Shown: positions 1 to 10,119, numbered from the stretch's first letter. The stretch: 64,000 nucleotides of DNA from Pedobacter foliorum (GCF_013266735.1 NZ_JABSNU010000003.1:372001-436000), one strand, 5' to 3'. Made by a program: numbers and translations. Notes: generated from the sequence alone by a model not told the origin.

Positions 1-640
1 ATTTGCTGATTATAATCGGCTCCTCTTCAGTGATGGATTCCTCTTCTTTATATTCTTCTATCTGGGGCTCTGTGAATGCTATTGTTTCAGATAAAGGTTC
101 AACCTTAAAGTTTTCCTGAAATGCAAAGAAGTCTGTAGCAACGATATTCTCTAATACAAGATCGTCCTCTGGGTTCTCTTTGTTTTCATTAATTGGAGGC
201 TGATCAATTTCATGCGCTTTATAGTCATGTATATTAACTTCGCCAATTTCGTCAAAAGTCTCCTGGTCATCTGTTACCTTGAGTTCTTCCGATTCCGCTG
301 GCACTTCATCAATGATAACCTCATCTAAAGTTTCAGGATTATTGTCAAAAACACCGAAAGAAGAAGAGTTAATGATATTGAAATTAACTGATTCCAGGCT
401 TTCCGTTTCATGAAGAAAGTTATGCAGTAACTGGCCATTAGTATATAAAGCAGCAGTAGCTAGGCTACGATTGCTTTCATCTGCGTTTAAGGTAGCTTTG
501 GCAAGTAGAAGATGAACAGGTTGAAAATAAGGGTACTGCTCTGCAAGATTTTTTAGCATAGCTATATCATACTGAGATACTTTCTCAGGTACGGCAATGA
601 ATCCTGTTAGCTGTTCTTTAATATTTATATCCTGCTCCAC
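1..640 (-). CDS. Hypothetical acidic protein, N-terminal part (cut by window edge)
   Basis: The reading frame stays open from a GTG codon at 640-638 to the left edge, giving at least 213 residues. An in-frame TAA lies three codons upstream of the GTG, and the next ATG would remove 27 residues of apparently folded sequence, so GTG is the likely start. The first 80 residues look helical, with a segment like YPYFQPVHLLLAKATL that recalls a TPR-like helix pair. The rest visible is a long, strongly acidic, low-complexity stretch rich in Glu and Asp. It is the last visible member of the miaB, sigma-54 activator, LptE series on the same strand, 33 bases after LptE. No function can be assigned from the sequence. 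Confidence 0.7.
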   Translation of the reverse strand, partial: MEQDINIKEQLTGFIAVPEKVSQYDIAMLKNLAEQYPYFQPVHLLLAKATLNADESNRSLATAALYTNGQLLHNFLHETESLESVNFNIINSSSFGVFDNNPETLDEVIIDEVPAESEELKVTDDQETFDEIGEVNIHDYKAHEIDQPPINENKENPEDDLVLENIVATDFFAFQENFKVEPLSETIAFTEPQIEEYKEEESITEEEPIIISK

Positions 641-673
641 GTTGCTAAGTTAATAATTGATCTCTACTTTAGC

Positions 674-1171
674 CTACCATTGTGCAAAAGCTCTGTTAAA
701 AATATCTTCAGTGAGCTGAGCAGTAACGTCTTTAATTAAGCCAGGTTCTTGTGCTTGAAGGTTTCCAGCTAGTTTAAAATCTTTATGACGCTCAAAAGAT
801 TGCTCAAAGTTTTTTGTGGAATCAAGATTGTTTACGTATTTAACATTAACTGTTATTGATAGCCTGTTTGCACCGGCTGTAGGTTGCTTATTATCTGTTA
901 TTGCTACCGGAGTGATGCCGTACCCTGTAATATTTCCAGTGAAAATGGCCTGTGCGTCATTTGGAGTAATACTTAACTTCGTCTGGTTTCTGATACGTGT
1001 TTTCAATTCCTCTGTAAACTGCGAGCTTAAAGATGCTACGACTAATGGAGCGTTGTTTTCAAAAACTTTAACGCTAATTGTTTTCATGTCAGGGGGAATA
1101 GAAGCTCCGTCTAGGCTTATTTTGCACCCGATTAAAAAGAATAACAATATGATTATAGATAAATTTTTCAT
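674..1171 (-). CDS. lptE: LptE-family LPS-assembly lipoprotein
   Basis: A 165-residue lipoprotein. The N-terminus is a short hydrophobic signal ending in the lipobox LIGC (Cys16), so the mature protein should be lipid-anchored and, by family, sit at the outer membrane as the plug and partner of the LptD LPS translocon. The body (VKVFENNAPLVV, QFTEELKTRI, AIFTGNITGYGI) has the alternating strand/helix pattern of the LptE fold, and the length fits. It follows the sigma-54 activator stop codon by two bases, so the two are probably translated from one transcript. The LptE assignment rests on overall pattern and gene order rather than on a strict motif. Confidence 0.75.
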   Translation of the reverse strand: MKNLSIIILLFFLIGCKISLDGASIPPDMKTISVKVFENNAPLVVASLSSQFTEELKTRIRNQTKLSITPNDAQAIFTGNITGYGITPVAITDNKQPTAGANRLSITVNVKYVNNLDSTKNFEQSFERHKDFKLAGNLQAQEPGLIKDVTAQLTEDIFNRAFAQW

Positions 1172-1173
1172 CC

Positions 1174-2409
1174 TTAGTTTAAATTCAGTTCTTTAATTTT
1201 TCTATATAACGTTCGTTCTGAGATGCCTAGTTCCTGAGCTGCAAATTTACGTTTGCCTTTATGTTTCTTTAAGGCTTTTTTGATCAGATCAGATTCTTTG
1301 TCTATTAATGATAAAGATTCTTCTACTTCCTCCGCTTCATGGGTATAGTTGTAGTCCACAGGGGTATTCTGAACTGGCTTTTTAATAGTCAGTGTAGCTT
1401 GTTCATTCCCAAACGTCTGATCTACCTCTTGATAAAGCTGGTTGATGTAATGAGGATTGTCAGCCATGATGTGTGAAGTATTTCCTCCACTCTGAATGAT
1501 TTCAGCTACAAGCTTTTTCAATTCCATCATGTCCTTTTTCATATCAAAAAGAACCTTGTAAAGAATATCTCTTTCTGTATAGTCTTCTTTACTATTGCCG
1601 TTAATTGCTACAGGTAAATTGTTGGCGCTTTCATTAGGAATATAGTTTAGTAAAGCTGCGGCACTTACATTTCGTTCTTTCTCCAGAACGCAAATTTGTT
1701 CTGCAATATTTTTCAACTGTCTTACATTTCCCGGCCAGCTATAATTGCTTAGTATTTGTATCGCATCAGGTTCAAGTTGTATACCCGGACTGCGGTACTT
1801 ATCGCTGAAATCTGCAGAGAATTTTCTGAATAATAAATAAATGTCTTCTTTACGTTCATGCAAAGCAGGAATACGTAATGGAACAGTATTTAATCTATAA
1901 TATAAGTCTTCACGGAATTTACCCGATTTAACGCGGTTATAAACATCAACATTTGTAGCTGCAATAATCCTTACATCAGTTTTTTGTACTTTGGATGATC
2001 CTACCCTAAGGTATTCGCCGCTTTCAAGAATACGTAACAGGCGGGCTTGAGTGCCTAAAGGCAGCTCAGCAACTTCATCAAGAAATATTGTACCACCATT
2101 AGCTACTTCAAAATAGCCTTTACGGGCTTCGTGGGCTCCAGTAAAAGATCCTTTTTCGTGTCCGAAGAGTTCAGAGTCAATTGTTCCCTCTGGGATAGCA
2201 CCACAGTTTACTGCTATGAAAGCTCCATGTTTACGTGTGCTCATTTGGTGAATGATATGAGAAAATACCTCTTTACCACTACCACTTTCACCGGTAATTA
2301 AAACAGACATGTCAGTTGGTGCCACCTGTCTGGCAATATCTATAGCCCGGTTTAACAGCGGAGAACCACCAATTATCCCAAAACGGTTTTTTATGTCTTG
2401 TACGTCCAA
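1174..2409 (-). CDS. Sigma-54-dependent transcriptional activator (AAA+ and Fis-type HTH, no receiver domain)
   Basis: This 411-residue protein begins almost directly with the sigma-54 interaction AAA+ domain. Walker A is GESGSGKE (40-47), the sigma-54 contact loop is GSFTGA (87-92, with Ser in place of the usual first Ala) and Walker B is TIFLDE (about 107-112). A linker follows, then a C-terminal Fis-like helix-turn-helix (about 372-411, FAAQELGISERTLYRKIKEL). There is no response-regulator or GAF domain, so activity is probably controlled by expression or by a partner. It lies 16 bases after miaB and two bases before LptE. By family it remodels sigma-54 polymerase at -24/-12 promoters; its targets cannot be read from this window. 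Confidence 0.9.
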   Translation of the reverse strand: MDVQDIKNRFGIIGGSPLLNRAIDIARQVAPTDMSVLITGESGSGKEVFSHIIHQMSTRKHGAFIAVNCGAIPEGTIDSELFGHEKGSFTGAHEARKGYFEVANGGTIFLDEVAELPLGTQARLLRILESGEYLRVGSSKVQKTDVRIIAATNVDVYNRVKSGKFREDLYYRLNTVPLRIPALHERKEDIYLLFRKFSADFSDKYRSPGIQLEPDAIQILSNYSWPGNVRQLKNIAEQICVLEKERNVSAAALLNYIPNESANNLPVAINGNSKEDYTERDILYKVLFDMKKDMMELKKLVAEIIQSGGNTSHIMADNPHYINQLYQEVDQTFGNEQATLTIKKPVQNTPVDYNYTHEAEEVEESLSLIDKESDLIKKALKKHKGKRKFAAQELGISERTLYRKIKELNLN

Positions 2410-2425
2410 TGTAATCTGTGTTTAA

Positions 2426-3874
2426 TTAAACAATCTCAGGTTCTTCAACTACAACAGTTCCCAGTAAGGTTGCCGAAGTACAACGATCTATATGTACATT
2501 AACATATTGACCAGCCGTAACCCCTTCTGTTGCCGGGAAAACTACCATTGCATTCTGATCATTTCTTCCACAGAAATCTTTATCCGATTTCTTAGAAGTG
2601 CCCTCTACTAAAATCCTAACAGTTTTGCCAACAAATTGTTGTAAACGATATAAAGAAGTTTCTTGTTGTTTTAACAGGATTTCACTTAATCTGCGTTTTT
2701 TTACCTCTTCAGGAATATCATCTTCAAATTTCCGTGCTGCAAGAGTTCCCGGACGCTCAGAATAACTAAAGGTAAATGCGAAATCATATTTCACATAATC
2801 CATAATACTAAGTGTTTCCTGGTGCTCTTCTTCCGTTTCGGTGCAAAAACCAGCAATGATATCAGATGAAATTGCGCAATCAGGAATAATATTCCTAATG
2901 GCATCAATTCTGTTAATGTACCATTCTCTTGTGTAAGTACGATTCATTAATTCCAATACTCTGCTACTTCCTGATTGAACAGGTAAGTGGATGTAATTGC
3001 AGATATTATTGTGTTTAGCTATAGTATATAAAACTTCGTCAGTAATGTCTTTAGGGTGTGAGGTAGAGAAACGAATTCTCAATTCAGGGCTAATCAAGGC
3101 AACCTTTTCAAGTAATTGAGCAAAGTTAACCTCAATTTCAGTGCTTTCTTCACTATCAGTACCTTTCCATTTGTAAGAATCTACATTCTGACCAAGTAAA
3201 GTAACTTCTTTATAGCCACGGTCAAATAGATCTTGAGCCTCAGCCATAATCGAATGCGGATCTCTGCTGCGCTCGCGACCTCTTGTGAAAGGTACTACGC
3301 AAAAAGAACACATATTGTCGCAACCGCGCATAATAGAAATAAATGCGGTAATGCCATTGCCGTTTAATCTAACAGGACTAATGTCCGCGTAAGTCTCTTC
3401 ACGTGATAGTAATACATTGATGGCTTTATGGCCACTTTCTACCTCACTTAACAGCTGCGGCAATTCACGGTATGCATCCGGGCCAACCACTACATCAACC
3501 AATTTTTCTTCTTCAAGAAATTTAGATTTCAAGCGTTCAGCCATACAGCCTAAAACACCTACAATAAGTTTCGGGTTTCTACGCTTTTCTACACCAAATT
3601 GCGACAGACGATTACGAACTCTTTGCTCCGCATTTTCACGAATGGAACAAGTGTTTATAAAGACTACATCGGCTTCCTTATAGTCACCGGTAGTTTCAAA
3701 TCCCTGATCTAATAATATAGATGCAACAATTTCGCTATCCGCAAAATTCATTTGGCAACCATAACTTTCGATATACAGTTTGCGGCCATTGCGCACCAAT
3801 GGTGCATCAACAATTAAGGCCTCGCCTTGGCGCTCTTCATCATGTTTCTTATCTGTCAACTGTAAATCAATCAT
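2426..3874 (-). CDS. miaB: tRNA-2-methylthio-N6-dimethylallyladenosine synthase MiaB
   Basis: A radical-SAM methylthiotransferase of 482 residues that adds the 2-methylthio group to i6A37 of tRNAs reading UNN codons. The N-terminal UPF0004 domain carries three cysteines for the auxiliary cluster: Cys40 in ESYGCQMN, Cys76 in NTCSIRE and Cys110 in [10 protein letters not shown]. The radical-SAM motif CxxxCxxC is Cys185, Cys189 and Cys192 ([10 protein letters not shown]), followed by [11 protein letters not shown], typical of MiaB. A TRAM RNA-binding domain occupies about 405-475. Length is normal for the family. It is the first gene of the minus-strand series that ends at the left edge and is divergent from the AsmA-like pair. 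Confidence 0.95.
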   Translation of the reverse strand: MIDLQLTDKKHDEERQGEALIVDAPLVRNGRKLYIESYGCQMNFADSEIVASILLDQGFETTGDYKEADVVFINTCSIRENAEQRVRNRLSQFGVEKRRNPKLIVGVLGCMAERLKSKFLEEEKLVDVVVGPDAYRELPQLLSEVESGHKAINVLLSREETYADISPVRLNGNGITAFISIMRGCDNMCSFCVVPFTRGRERSRDPHSIMAEAQDLFDRGYKEVTLLGQNVDSYKWKGTDSEESTEIEVNFAQLLEKVALISPELRIRFSTSHPKDITDEVLYTIAKHNNICNYIHLPVQSGSSRVLELMNRTYTREWYINRIDAIRNIIPDCAISSDIIAGFCTETEEEHQETLSIMDYVKYDFAFTFSYSERPGTLAARKFEDDIPEEVKKRRLSEILLKQQETSLYRLQQFVGKTVRILVEGTSKKSDKDFCGRNDQNAMVVFPATEGVTAGQYVNVHIDRCTSATLLGTVVVEEPEIV

Positions 3875-4016
3875 AAATGGTCAATTGTTTTATGGGCTTC
3901 AAAAATACGTAATTTAATTTACAAATGACAAATTGGCAGAATGCTAAATGAATATTTTGTGACAATAGCCAACTCTATTTTTCATTATGGCCTTGATATT
4001 GCAGGTTACACTATAT

Positions 4017-5816
4017 ATGGCGACTAAAAAATATGGAAAATACAAATTATTAAAATGGCTGGGAGGCGTTGTTGCCGTCCTGATCCTTGTCGTTGGAAGT
4101 GCGGCTTTATATTTTAGTGCAAAATGGAAACCGCTTCTTACCGAAAAGATCAAAGATGGCGTTTACAAGGGCTCTCAGAAACTTTATAGAATTGATTTTA
4201 GAGATATTCGCCTTAACCTCATAACTGGTAGCGCCGTGTTAGATAGCGTTACATTAACTCCTGATACGACTGTTTTTAATCAGTTAAAAGAGCTTAAACT
4301 TGCTCCAACTAATCTATTTCAGATAAAGCTGGCACGCCTTCAATTAAGTCGGATAGGCGTGCTTACTGCCTACTTTAAGAAACGAATAACCATGAATTCC
4401 ATTATCATGGAGCAACCCTCCATTAATGTGATCCATTATAAGGTTGTAAAAAAAACAGATACAGTTGCATATAAAGGTAGTTTGTATGATCAAATCTCTA
4501 AATCATTAAAATCTATTCATGTAAAAACTATTAAAATAATAGATGCCGATTTTGATTATATCAATGGAGCTACTTCAAAACCATTGAATTCTATAAAGCA
4601 CTTAAATATCAATGTGAATGACCTACTTGTCGATTCTCTGTCTCAGTTTGATACCACTCGTTTTTATTACACCAAGGATATCAATTTTGAATTGACAGGT
4701 TATCGGTCTACAGGTAAAGATAAAATGTACACAATTAAGATAGATACTGTTGCAGGTTCTGTAAAAAATAAAGCTATTCGTATAAAGGGCTTACAAATGA
4801 TTCCTCTTTACCCGGACCTTACCTTTACAAGGAAATATAAATATGGAAAAGACCGATGTGATTTAACGTTTAATGAGATTGCTTTTAACGGAGTAGATTT
4901 TACTAAATTAAGTTCAGAAGGCAATTTATATGCAAGGAGCCTGAGTATTGGTCCTGCAAAAGCAGGTATTTTTGTGAATAGAGAATTACCTGCTCCGCCT
5001 AATTTCGATAAGGCTCGAAACTTCCCTCATATAGCACTCAAAAGACTGCCTATTGAAACAATTATTGATAGTGTAAAGTTGTCTAATATCGATGTTGCTT
5101 ATACAGAGTATAATCCGATCACTCAAAAAAGAGGGACAGTATATTTTCAGAATCTTAGCGGAAATATTCTCAACCTAACTAACGACTCCCTTCAATTAGT
5201 AAAGAGCAATCATGCCATTGCTAAATTAACTGCCTTGGTAATGAAAACAAGCCGTATAAATATTACCATAAACTTTAATTTAACAGATAAAAATGCCGCT
5301 TTTAGCTATAAGGGAAATGTAGGCCCGATGGATATGGTGGTTTTAAACCCTATGGTAAAAAACATGGGCTTAGTTGAAATTGAAAGCGGGCAAATGCAGG
5401 GAACTGATTTCGATATCCAGGCTAATGTGAAAGGGGCTTCAGGTGTAGTTCACTTCTATTATAAAAACCTTAAGATAAAGCTTCTTAAAGAGGGTGAAAA
5501 TGGAGGCATTGGTAAAAAGAAGGGGTTCTTGTCTTTCTTAGCAAATAGTCTGCTAATTGAAGATGCCAATCCAAGTAAAGGCGCCGCTCCTCGAAAAGCT
5601 AGAGTTGTCTTTGAGAGAACGCCCGCCGCTTCATTTTTTAATTTATTGTGGAAAGGTATTTTTATAGGCATGCGCGAAACAGTTGGATTAGGGAGTGTGC
5701 CTGTAAAAACACCTGAAGAAGCAATGGAGAAAATAAAGGATAAAAAACAAGAGAGACGTGAAAAAAGAGAAGCAAGAAGAAAAGAACGTACAGAAAGAAA
5801 AAAGGCCGATTTATAA
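4017..5816 (+). CDS. AsmA-like/DUF748-like envelope protein, copy 1 of a tandem pair
   Basis: About 599 residues from the ATG at 4017; a start at 3987 is also open but adds ten residues before MATKKYGKY, which looks like a genuine cytoplasmic N-terminus. A single hydrophobic helix (about residues 17-37 from 4017) is followed by a long region of beta-strand repeats (for example LITGSAVLDSVTLTPDT) of the kind seen in AsmA/TamB/DUF748 proteins. The protein ends in a strongly basic tail rich in Lys, Arg and Glu. The next gene has the same architecture and many matching phrases (IRLNLITGSA/VSTNFITGRA, SFLANSLLIED/SFLANAMIINS), so the two are tandem paralogues. Predicted topology is an inner-membrane anchor with a periplasmic body. 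Lipid transport is possible by family resemblance but not shown. Confidence 0.65.
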   Translation: MATKKYGKYKLLKWLGGVVAVLILVVGSAALYFSAKWKPLLTEKIKDGVYKGSQKLYRIDFRDIRLNLITGSAVLDSVTLTPDTTVFNQLKELKLAPTNLFQIKLARLQLSRIGVLTAYFKKRITMNSIIMEQPSINVIHYKVVKKTDTVAYKGSLYDQISKSLKSIHVKTIKIIDADFDYINGATSKPLNSIKHLNINVNDLLVDSLSQFDTTRFYYTKDINFELTGYRSTGKDKMYTIKIDTVAGSVKNKAIRIKGLQMIPLYPDLTFTRKYKYGKDRCDLTFNEIAFNGVDFTKLSSEGNLYARSLSIGPAKAGIFVNRELPAPPNFDKARNFPHIALKRLPIETIIDSVKLSNIDVAYTEYNPITQKRGTVYFQNLSGNILNLTNDSLQLVKSNHAIAKLTALVMKTSRINITINFNLTDKNAAFSYKGNVGPMDMVVLNPMVKNMGLVEIESGQMQGTDFDIQANVKGASGVVHFYYKNLKIKLLKEGENGGIGKKKGFLSFLANSLLIEDANPSKGAAPRKARVVFERTPAASFFNLLWKGIFIGMRETVGLGSVPVKTPEEAMEKIKDKKQERREKREARRKERTERKKADL

Positions 5817-5861
5817 CGTCTGATTAATAAATTCGTATATTAGGTTAAACCACTAAGGCCT

Positions 5862-7664
5862 ATGATCAAAAAAGTCCGAAAGAGTTATAGTACACTTAAA
5901 TGGGTTTCCGGGATCATGCTCTTTTTTATTTTATTGCTGGTTGTGGCATCCAGGCACCTAAGTTCCAAATTTCAGCCTATAATTAAAGCACAAGTTAGAG
6001 ACCTTGTTTTAAATTCTACGGACAGTTTATATAGTATAGAATTCTCTGATGTCAGCACTAATTTTATTACGGGAAGAGCTTCATTATCGGACGTTAAAAT
6101 TACACCGGATACTAATATCCTAAAGAAGATGGTTGGCCTAAAACATGCGCCAAATAACATCTACTATATACAGCTAAAGGAACTTGCTATAAAAAATTTC
6201 CATCCTTTTGATTTGCTGAGATATAAAAAGGTGAAAATTGATCTCCTTTTGTTTGATAATCCTAACATTGTAATGGTAAATAAACAGCTGCCATTTAATG
6301 AACTCAAAAAACCATTTTCCGATAAATCTCCTTACGACTACATTTCTAAATTTGTAAAGGAGCTTAAAGTAAAAACCATCGACCTTAAAAATATAAGCTT
6401 CAAATACGTTAATAAAAATTCGGCGATTCCAGAAGTCGATTCTATTAAGAATCTTAACGTCACATTAAAAAACTGGCTGATTGATAAAAACTCAGTCAGA
6501 GATACCAGTCGGTTTTATCTGCTTAAAGATGTGGTGATAAATTTAAATAATTACACTTTCGCAACACCGGATAGTTTATATCACATCAACCTTAATCAAC
6601 TTGATTTTGTGGCATCATCTGGCAAGCTGAACATCAAGAGTTTTAGTGTTGTTCCGCGTTTTGATGAAATGAGTTTTGGAAAGACTGTCGGTTATTCAAA
6701 GGATAGGTTTGATATCCAAATGAGTAACATTAGCCTGGAAGGGATAAACCTGCCTTTGTATGTACGTAAACAGGAACTGTATGCTACCGAGATGAATATA
6801 AGCAATGGTTCCATTTCTGTTTTTAATAATAATGAGCTACCTAAAAGAACCGAAATTAAGATAGGGAAGTACCCTCATCAACTATTACAAAAAGTTAATG
6901 GGCTGTTAACGGTTAAGCAACTTAATCTAAGTGATATAGATTTAACCTATGCTGAGTTTGATAGAGGTAGTAAGCAAAAGGGGAGAATCACTTTTGAGAA
7001 AACTTCCGGAAGCATTACCAACATCACCAATTCCGAAAAAATTAAAGACAAAAACCCTTTTATGTTTGCCAATCTAACAAGCTATATGATGGGGCAGGGT
7101 AAATTGGATGTGAAATTCAAGTTTAATCTTACAGCTAAAGACGGCGCTTTTTCTTATTCAGGAACTTTAGGTGGTATGGACGGAAGGGTTTTAAATAGAA
7201 TTACCCGGCCACTAGGCATGGTTGAAGTTAAAAGCGGCCACGTAAAAAAGCTTGAGTTTAATATTGATGCTAATGAAAGCCTTGCAACCGGTAAAGTTAA
7301 ATTTGCTTTCAATGATCTTTCTGTCGCACTGCTTAAAAAGGAAGAAGGCAGAGATCATTTAGTAAGGCAAGGCTTGATGTCTTTTTTGGCAAACGCAATG
7401 ATCATTAATTCTGATAATCCTAAAGCAGATGGCGTACTAGTAGCTGCACCAATAAAATTCGAAAGGGAAAAAACAGCATCATTCTTTAGTTTTATTTGGA
7501 AAACACTTTTTCAGGGGATAAAATATAGTGTTGGTGTAACACCTGAAAAGGAAAAAAAGATACGGGAGCAAATCGCAAAATTTGAGAAGATCAAAGCGGA
7601 TAGAGAAAAGCGCAGACTTATCAGGCAAAAACGCAAGGCGATTAGAGAAAAGCATGGGCTATGA
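5862..7664 (+). CDS. AsmA-like/DUF748-like envelope protein, copy 2 of a tandem pair
   Basis: A 600-residue paralogue of the preceding gene, 45 bases downstream and probably co-transcribed. It has one N-terminal membrane helix (about 15-34), then the same beta-rich body with corresponding blocks such as GVVHFYYKNL in copy 1 and GKVKFAFNDL here. Both carry a conserved ASFFxxxWKxxFxG segment about 60-70 residues before the stop, and both end in a Lys/Arg-rich coiled tail. Divergence over the full length suggests an old duplication. I do not recognise a characterised homologue; a role in moving lipids or shaping the envelope is inference from the AsmA-like pattern only. Confidence 0.65.
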   Translation: MIKKVRKSYSTLKWVSGIMLFFILLLVVASRHLSSKFQPIIKAQVRDLVLNSTDSLYSIEFSDVSTNFITGRASLSDVKITPDTNILKKMVGLKHAPNNIYYIQLKELAIKNFHPFDLLRYKKVKIDLLLFDNPNIVMVNKQLPFNELKKPFSDKSPYDYISKFVKELKVKTIDLKNISFKYVNKNSAIPEVDSIKNLNVTLKNWLIDKNSVRDTSRFYLLKDVVINLNNYTFATPDSLYHINLNQLDFVASSGKLNIKSFSVVPRFDEMSFGKTVGYSKDRFDIQMSNISLEGINLPLYVRKQELYATEMNISNGSISVFNNNELPKRTEIKIGKYPHQLLQKVNGLLTVKQLNLSDIDLTYAEFDRGSKQKGRITFEKTSGSITNITNSEKIKDKNPFMFANLTSYMMGQGKLDVKFKFNLTAKDGAFSYSGTLGGMDGRVLNRITRPLGMVEVKSGHVKKLEFNIDANESLATGKVKFAFNDLSVALLKKEEGRDHLVRQGLMSFLANAMIINSDNPKADGVLVAAPIKFEREKTASFFSFIWKTLFQGIKYSVGVTPEKEKKIREQIAKFEKIKADREKRRLIRQKRKAIREKHGL

Positions 7665-7672
7665 TTTCTTAA

Positions 7673-7710
7673 TTATTGTCGCCCAGAAATTAAAATCCGA
7701 GCGACAATAA
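7673..7710. terminator. Hairpin between convergent genes
   Basis: Ten-base perfect arms (TTATTGTCGC at 7673-7682 and GCGACAATAA at 7701-7710) enclose an 18-base loop. It lies between the converging AsmA-like gene and the phytase gene, where a bidirectional terminator would be expected. No strong T-run follows on either strand, so efficiency is uncertain. Confidence 0.5.
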
Positions 7711-7718
7711 ATCTACTA

Positions 7719-8786
7719 TCAATTTACTTTTAATAATTTACCTGCCAGGTCTTCCCACCTGTAATATTGAAACGTTTTGTTATCGCTCATTGCTACAAAA
7801 ATACCGTGCTTAAAGTCATCGTTAAGTGGTTTTGAATAAATGTCAGAACCATCACTTTGATTGGTTGAAACCTTGATACTTGTGATCATTGGGTGGTTGT
7901 TAGGGCTTTTATCACCTTCGCGGGTAAACACCTGAAAATGATTTGCTGACTGGTCAGATACTAATATATAGCCCGTACTATCCGATGTTTTATAAATGCT
8001 GATTCCCTCATTATCTTCTGTAAAGCCCTCTTTTGCAAAAAGAGCAAGCTCTTCGTTTCCTTTAGCAGGATCCGCATAATATTTGCGAACTCCAAATTGC
8101 TCATCTGAGTAATAGATATATCCTAGCTCATTATCTACAGCAATAGCTTCGATCTCTTTTTTGCCGCTGTACTTTCCGAATTTCCTTTTTAGTGTAGCCT
8201 TAAGTTTTCCTGAACCATCGTCCTCAAGTAAGTACTGCCATAAGTAGGAACCATCCTTTGGCCCTGTCTTTCTACCGGCAACAGCATAAATCTGCCCCTG
8301 TGGATTAGTATATAAAGCAATGCCCATTAGGTCCCTATACATTTCTCCCGTTTCGCCTTCAAACACTGGTAGCCCCCCATTGTCTATTGGCTTCATATCG
8401 GGTAAAGAAAATACCCGTAGTTTGTGAGTCATTCGTTCTGTAGCTACAGCAATGTCAACTTTTTTGCCACCTAGTACCAGACCATAGGCAATGTCTACAT
8501 TGTTGGGTCTTTTTAATCCTTTTACAGTTTTATCCTTAATGATCTTTCCTTTGAGGTCGAAAACATATAGTCCCCCATTTTCATCTTTATCCGTACCAAT
8601 CACTAATGATTTGGAAGGATCTTCAGGGTTAACCCATATTGCAGGATCATCAGAATCAAATTGTACAGGTTCCGTAACATATAAAGGTTTTACTGCTTCA
8701 GTAGTATCATGTTTTTGTTGGGTACAGGCAATGTTCAACAACATAAGTATTGTCGAAAGTGTAGTAATCAGGTTAAATTTATTCAT
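7719..8786 (-). CDS. Beta-propeller phytase (3-phytase family), lipoprotein
   Basis: A 355-residue enzyme of the beta-propeller phytase family, which uses calcium to remove phosphates from myo-inositol hexakisphosphate. The signal peptide ends in a lipobox-like LNIAC (Cys21), so it is probably a surface or periplasmic lipoprotein. Family signatures are DSDDPAIW near the N-terminus, VIGTDKDENGGLYVFDLKGK, RPNNVDIAYG, EAIAVDNELGYIYYSDE and EDNEGISIY, the acidic clusters that bind calcium and phosphate. Length matches the family. It is the last gene of a minus-strand run that begins with a TonB-dependent receptor and contains a beta-helix lipoprotein, which suggests a phytate or inositol-phosphate uptake operon. 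Confidence 0.9.
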   Translation of the reverse strand: MNKFNLITTLSTILMLLNIACTQQKHDTTEAVKPLYVTEPVQFDSDDPAIWVNPEDPSKSLVIGTDKDENGGLYVFDLKGKIIKDKTVKGLKRPNNVDIAYGLVLGGKKVDIAVATERMTHKLRVFSLPDMKPIDNGGLPVFEGETGEMYRDLMGIALYTNPQGQIYAVAGRKTGPKDGSYLWQYLLEDDGSGKLKATLKRKFGKYSGKKEIEAIAVDNELGYIYYSDEQFGVRKYYADPAKGNEELALFAKEGFTEDNEGISIYKTSDSTGYILVSDQSANHFQVFTREGDKSPNNHPMITSIKVSTNQSDGSDIYSKPLNDDFKHGIFVAMSDNKTFQYYRWEDLAGKLLKVN

Positions 8787-8833
8787 TAGTATTGATTTAA
8801 TATTTTTCTTATTCTTTGCTCTCGATTTATAAA

Positions 8834-10087
8834 TTAGTTTGTGCCAAATGCGCCAATGTAACCAGATGGTTCAGGTGATTTGTAGGTGATTCCATTCAAA
8901 ACCAATCCTGAGGCATAATGTCTGGTAAAACTTGTCGTGCCTTTTCCAAGGGCCGGAGACCCAGGCTTCAAATGAAAGTCCCATGAGGTATTAAAAGCTG
9001 AATTGTCAACAGGAGTATTTAGCGGGTAGTTTGAGAACATAGGATCATTGTCGCCAGCTGTTTTACTGATTACATCATTAGTGCCTGCAATGATTTCCTT
9101 TGTCGGTTGAAACTGATCAACAGTGGTCTGATTAAATCCATAATAGTAATTATTCCCAAATACAGATCTGTCATCCTCTGGCTTTTTGGTATCTCTCTTA
9201 ATTCCAAAACGCGTATTCGCAAACATATTGTTGTAAACGCTTACACGTACTGTTGACTCTACCCAGATTGATCCTCCCTTTGCAGTAGGGCGTCGCCATC
9301 CAGTATTTACCATGGTGTTGTTGTAAACCACAATGTAAGCCTGTGGCGTACGATCGCCACTATTTGATAATTTTAAGGCATTGGTATTTGTGCTGTAAAC
9401 TAAATTATAGGCTACATCAGCCAAACAACCAGATTTTAAGTTGATGGCCTCGCCACCGGTAACTCCTGTAGTGTAAAAGGAATTGTTTGCAAATATGACT
9501 TTACCCCCGTCTATGTAAGTGCAATCTTCCTGTAGGTTTCTGAAAATACTGTTTGTTACTACCAATTTGCCATTTACATTCGAAAACCAAAGCGCAGGTA
9601 AGTTTTCTCCTGCAACTGCTTTGTACAAATGTTGCTTAACAGAAGTTGAGGCATCAGAAGTGGTGGCACCGGCATATTCTATTATGGTATGGTCAAGTAA
9701 TAATTCTTCACAGCTTGGTGCAGCAAGAATACCTCCCCAAAGTCTGCCAAATTTTTTTGCCTCAGTTCTAAATTCTTCAGCTACTGTGAATTTTATAGGA
9801 AGAGCAGCAGTACCTTGTGCATATAAATTCCCCTTTACAATAATCTCCGGCTTTGCAATGGTATCCATTATAATGGTAACTCCCTCTTCAATGGTTAGAG
9901 ATTTACCTTCCGGAATTATAATGTCGCCTTTAATGAATTGTGTACTTCCTTTTAGCCAGATTCCTGAAACATCACCTACAACAGTTCCATTCCCAGTATC
10001 AGGATCGACATCAATATTGGCCTTTTTGCATCCTGTAAAGATGGAGGTTGCTATGACCAGGTAGATAAATAAATATTTTACTTTCAT
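8834..10087 (-). CDS. Secreted lipoprotein with right-handed parallel beta-helix
   Basis: A 417-residue lipoprotein with lipobox FTGC (Cys19). After a Gly/Asp linker come repeated short strands with Asn/Gly/Val turns (SLTIEEGVTIIMD, GKLVVTNSIFRNL, GGKVIFANNSFY, AYIVVYNNTMVN, VRVSVYNNMFAN), the pattern of a right-handed parallel beta-helix of the pectate-lyase or NosD type. No catalytic set is evident, so binding or an uncharacterised activity is as likely as hydrolysis. It lies 32 bases after the TonB receptor and 47 bases before the phytase, so it is probably the surface partner of that transporter. That role is inference from gene order. Confidence 0.75.
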   Translation of the reverse strand: MKVKYLFIYLVIATSIFTGCKKANIDVDPDTGNGTVVGDVSGIWLKGSTQFIKGDIIIPEGKSLTIEEGVTIIMDTIAKPEIIVKGNLYAQGTAALPIKFTVAEEFRTEAKKFGRLWGGILAAPSCEELLLDHTIIEYAGATTSDASTSVKQHLYKAVAGENLPALWFSNVNGKLVVTNSIFRNLQEDCTYIDGGKVIFANNSFYTTGVTGGEAINLKSGCLADVAYNLVYSTNTNALKLSNSGDRTPQAYIVVYNNTMVNTGWRRPTAKGGSIWVESTVRVSVYNNMFANTRFGIKRDTKKPEDDRSVFGNNYYYGFNQTTVDQFQPTKEIIAGTNDVISKTAGDNDPMFSNYPLNTPVDNSAFNTSWDFHLKPGSPALGKGTTSFTRHYASGLVLNGITYKSPEPSGYIGAFGTN

Positions 10088-10119
10088 TTTTTTTCTCTTT
10101 TATAATGAATAAGATTGAT

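Noticed and set aside
9519..10064. 181-codon plus-strand frame
   Set aside because: It lies antisense to the beta-helix lipoprotein gene, which has a clear lipobox and repeat pattern; the antisense product has no recognisable motif.
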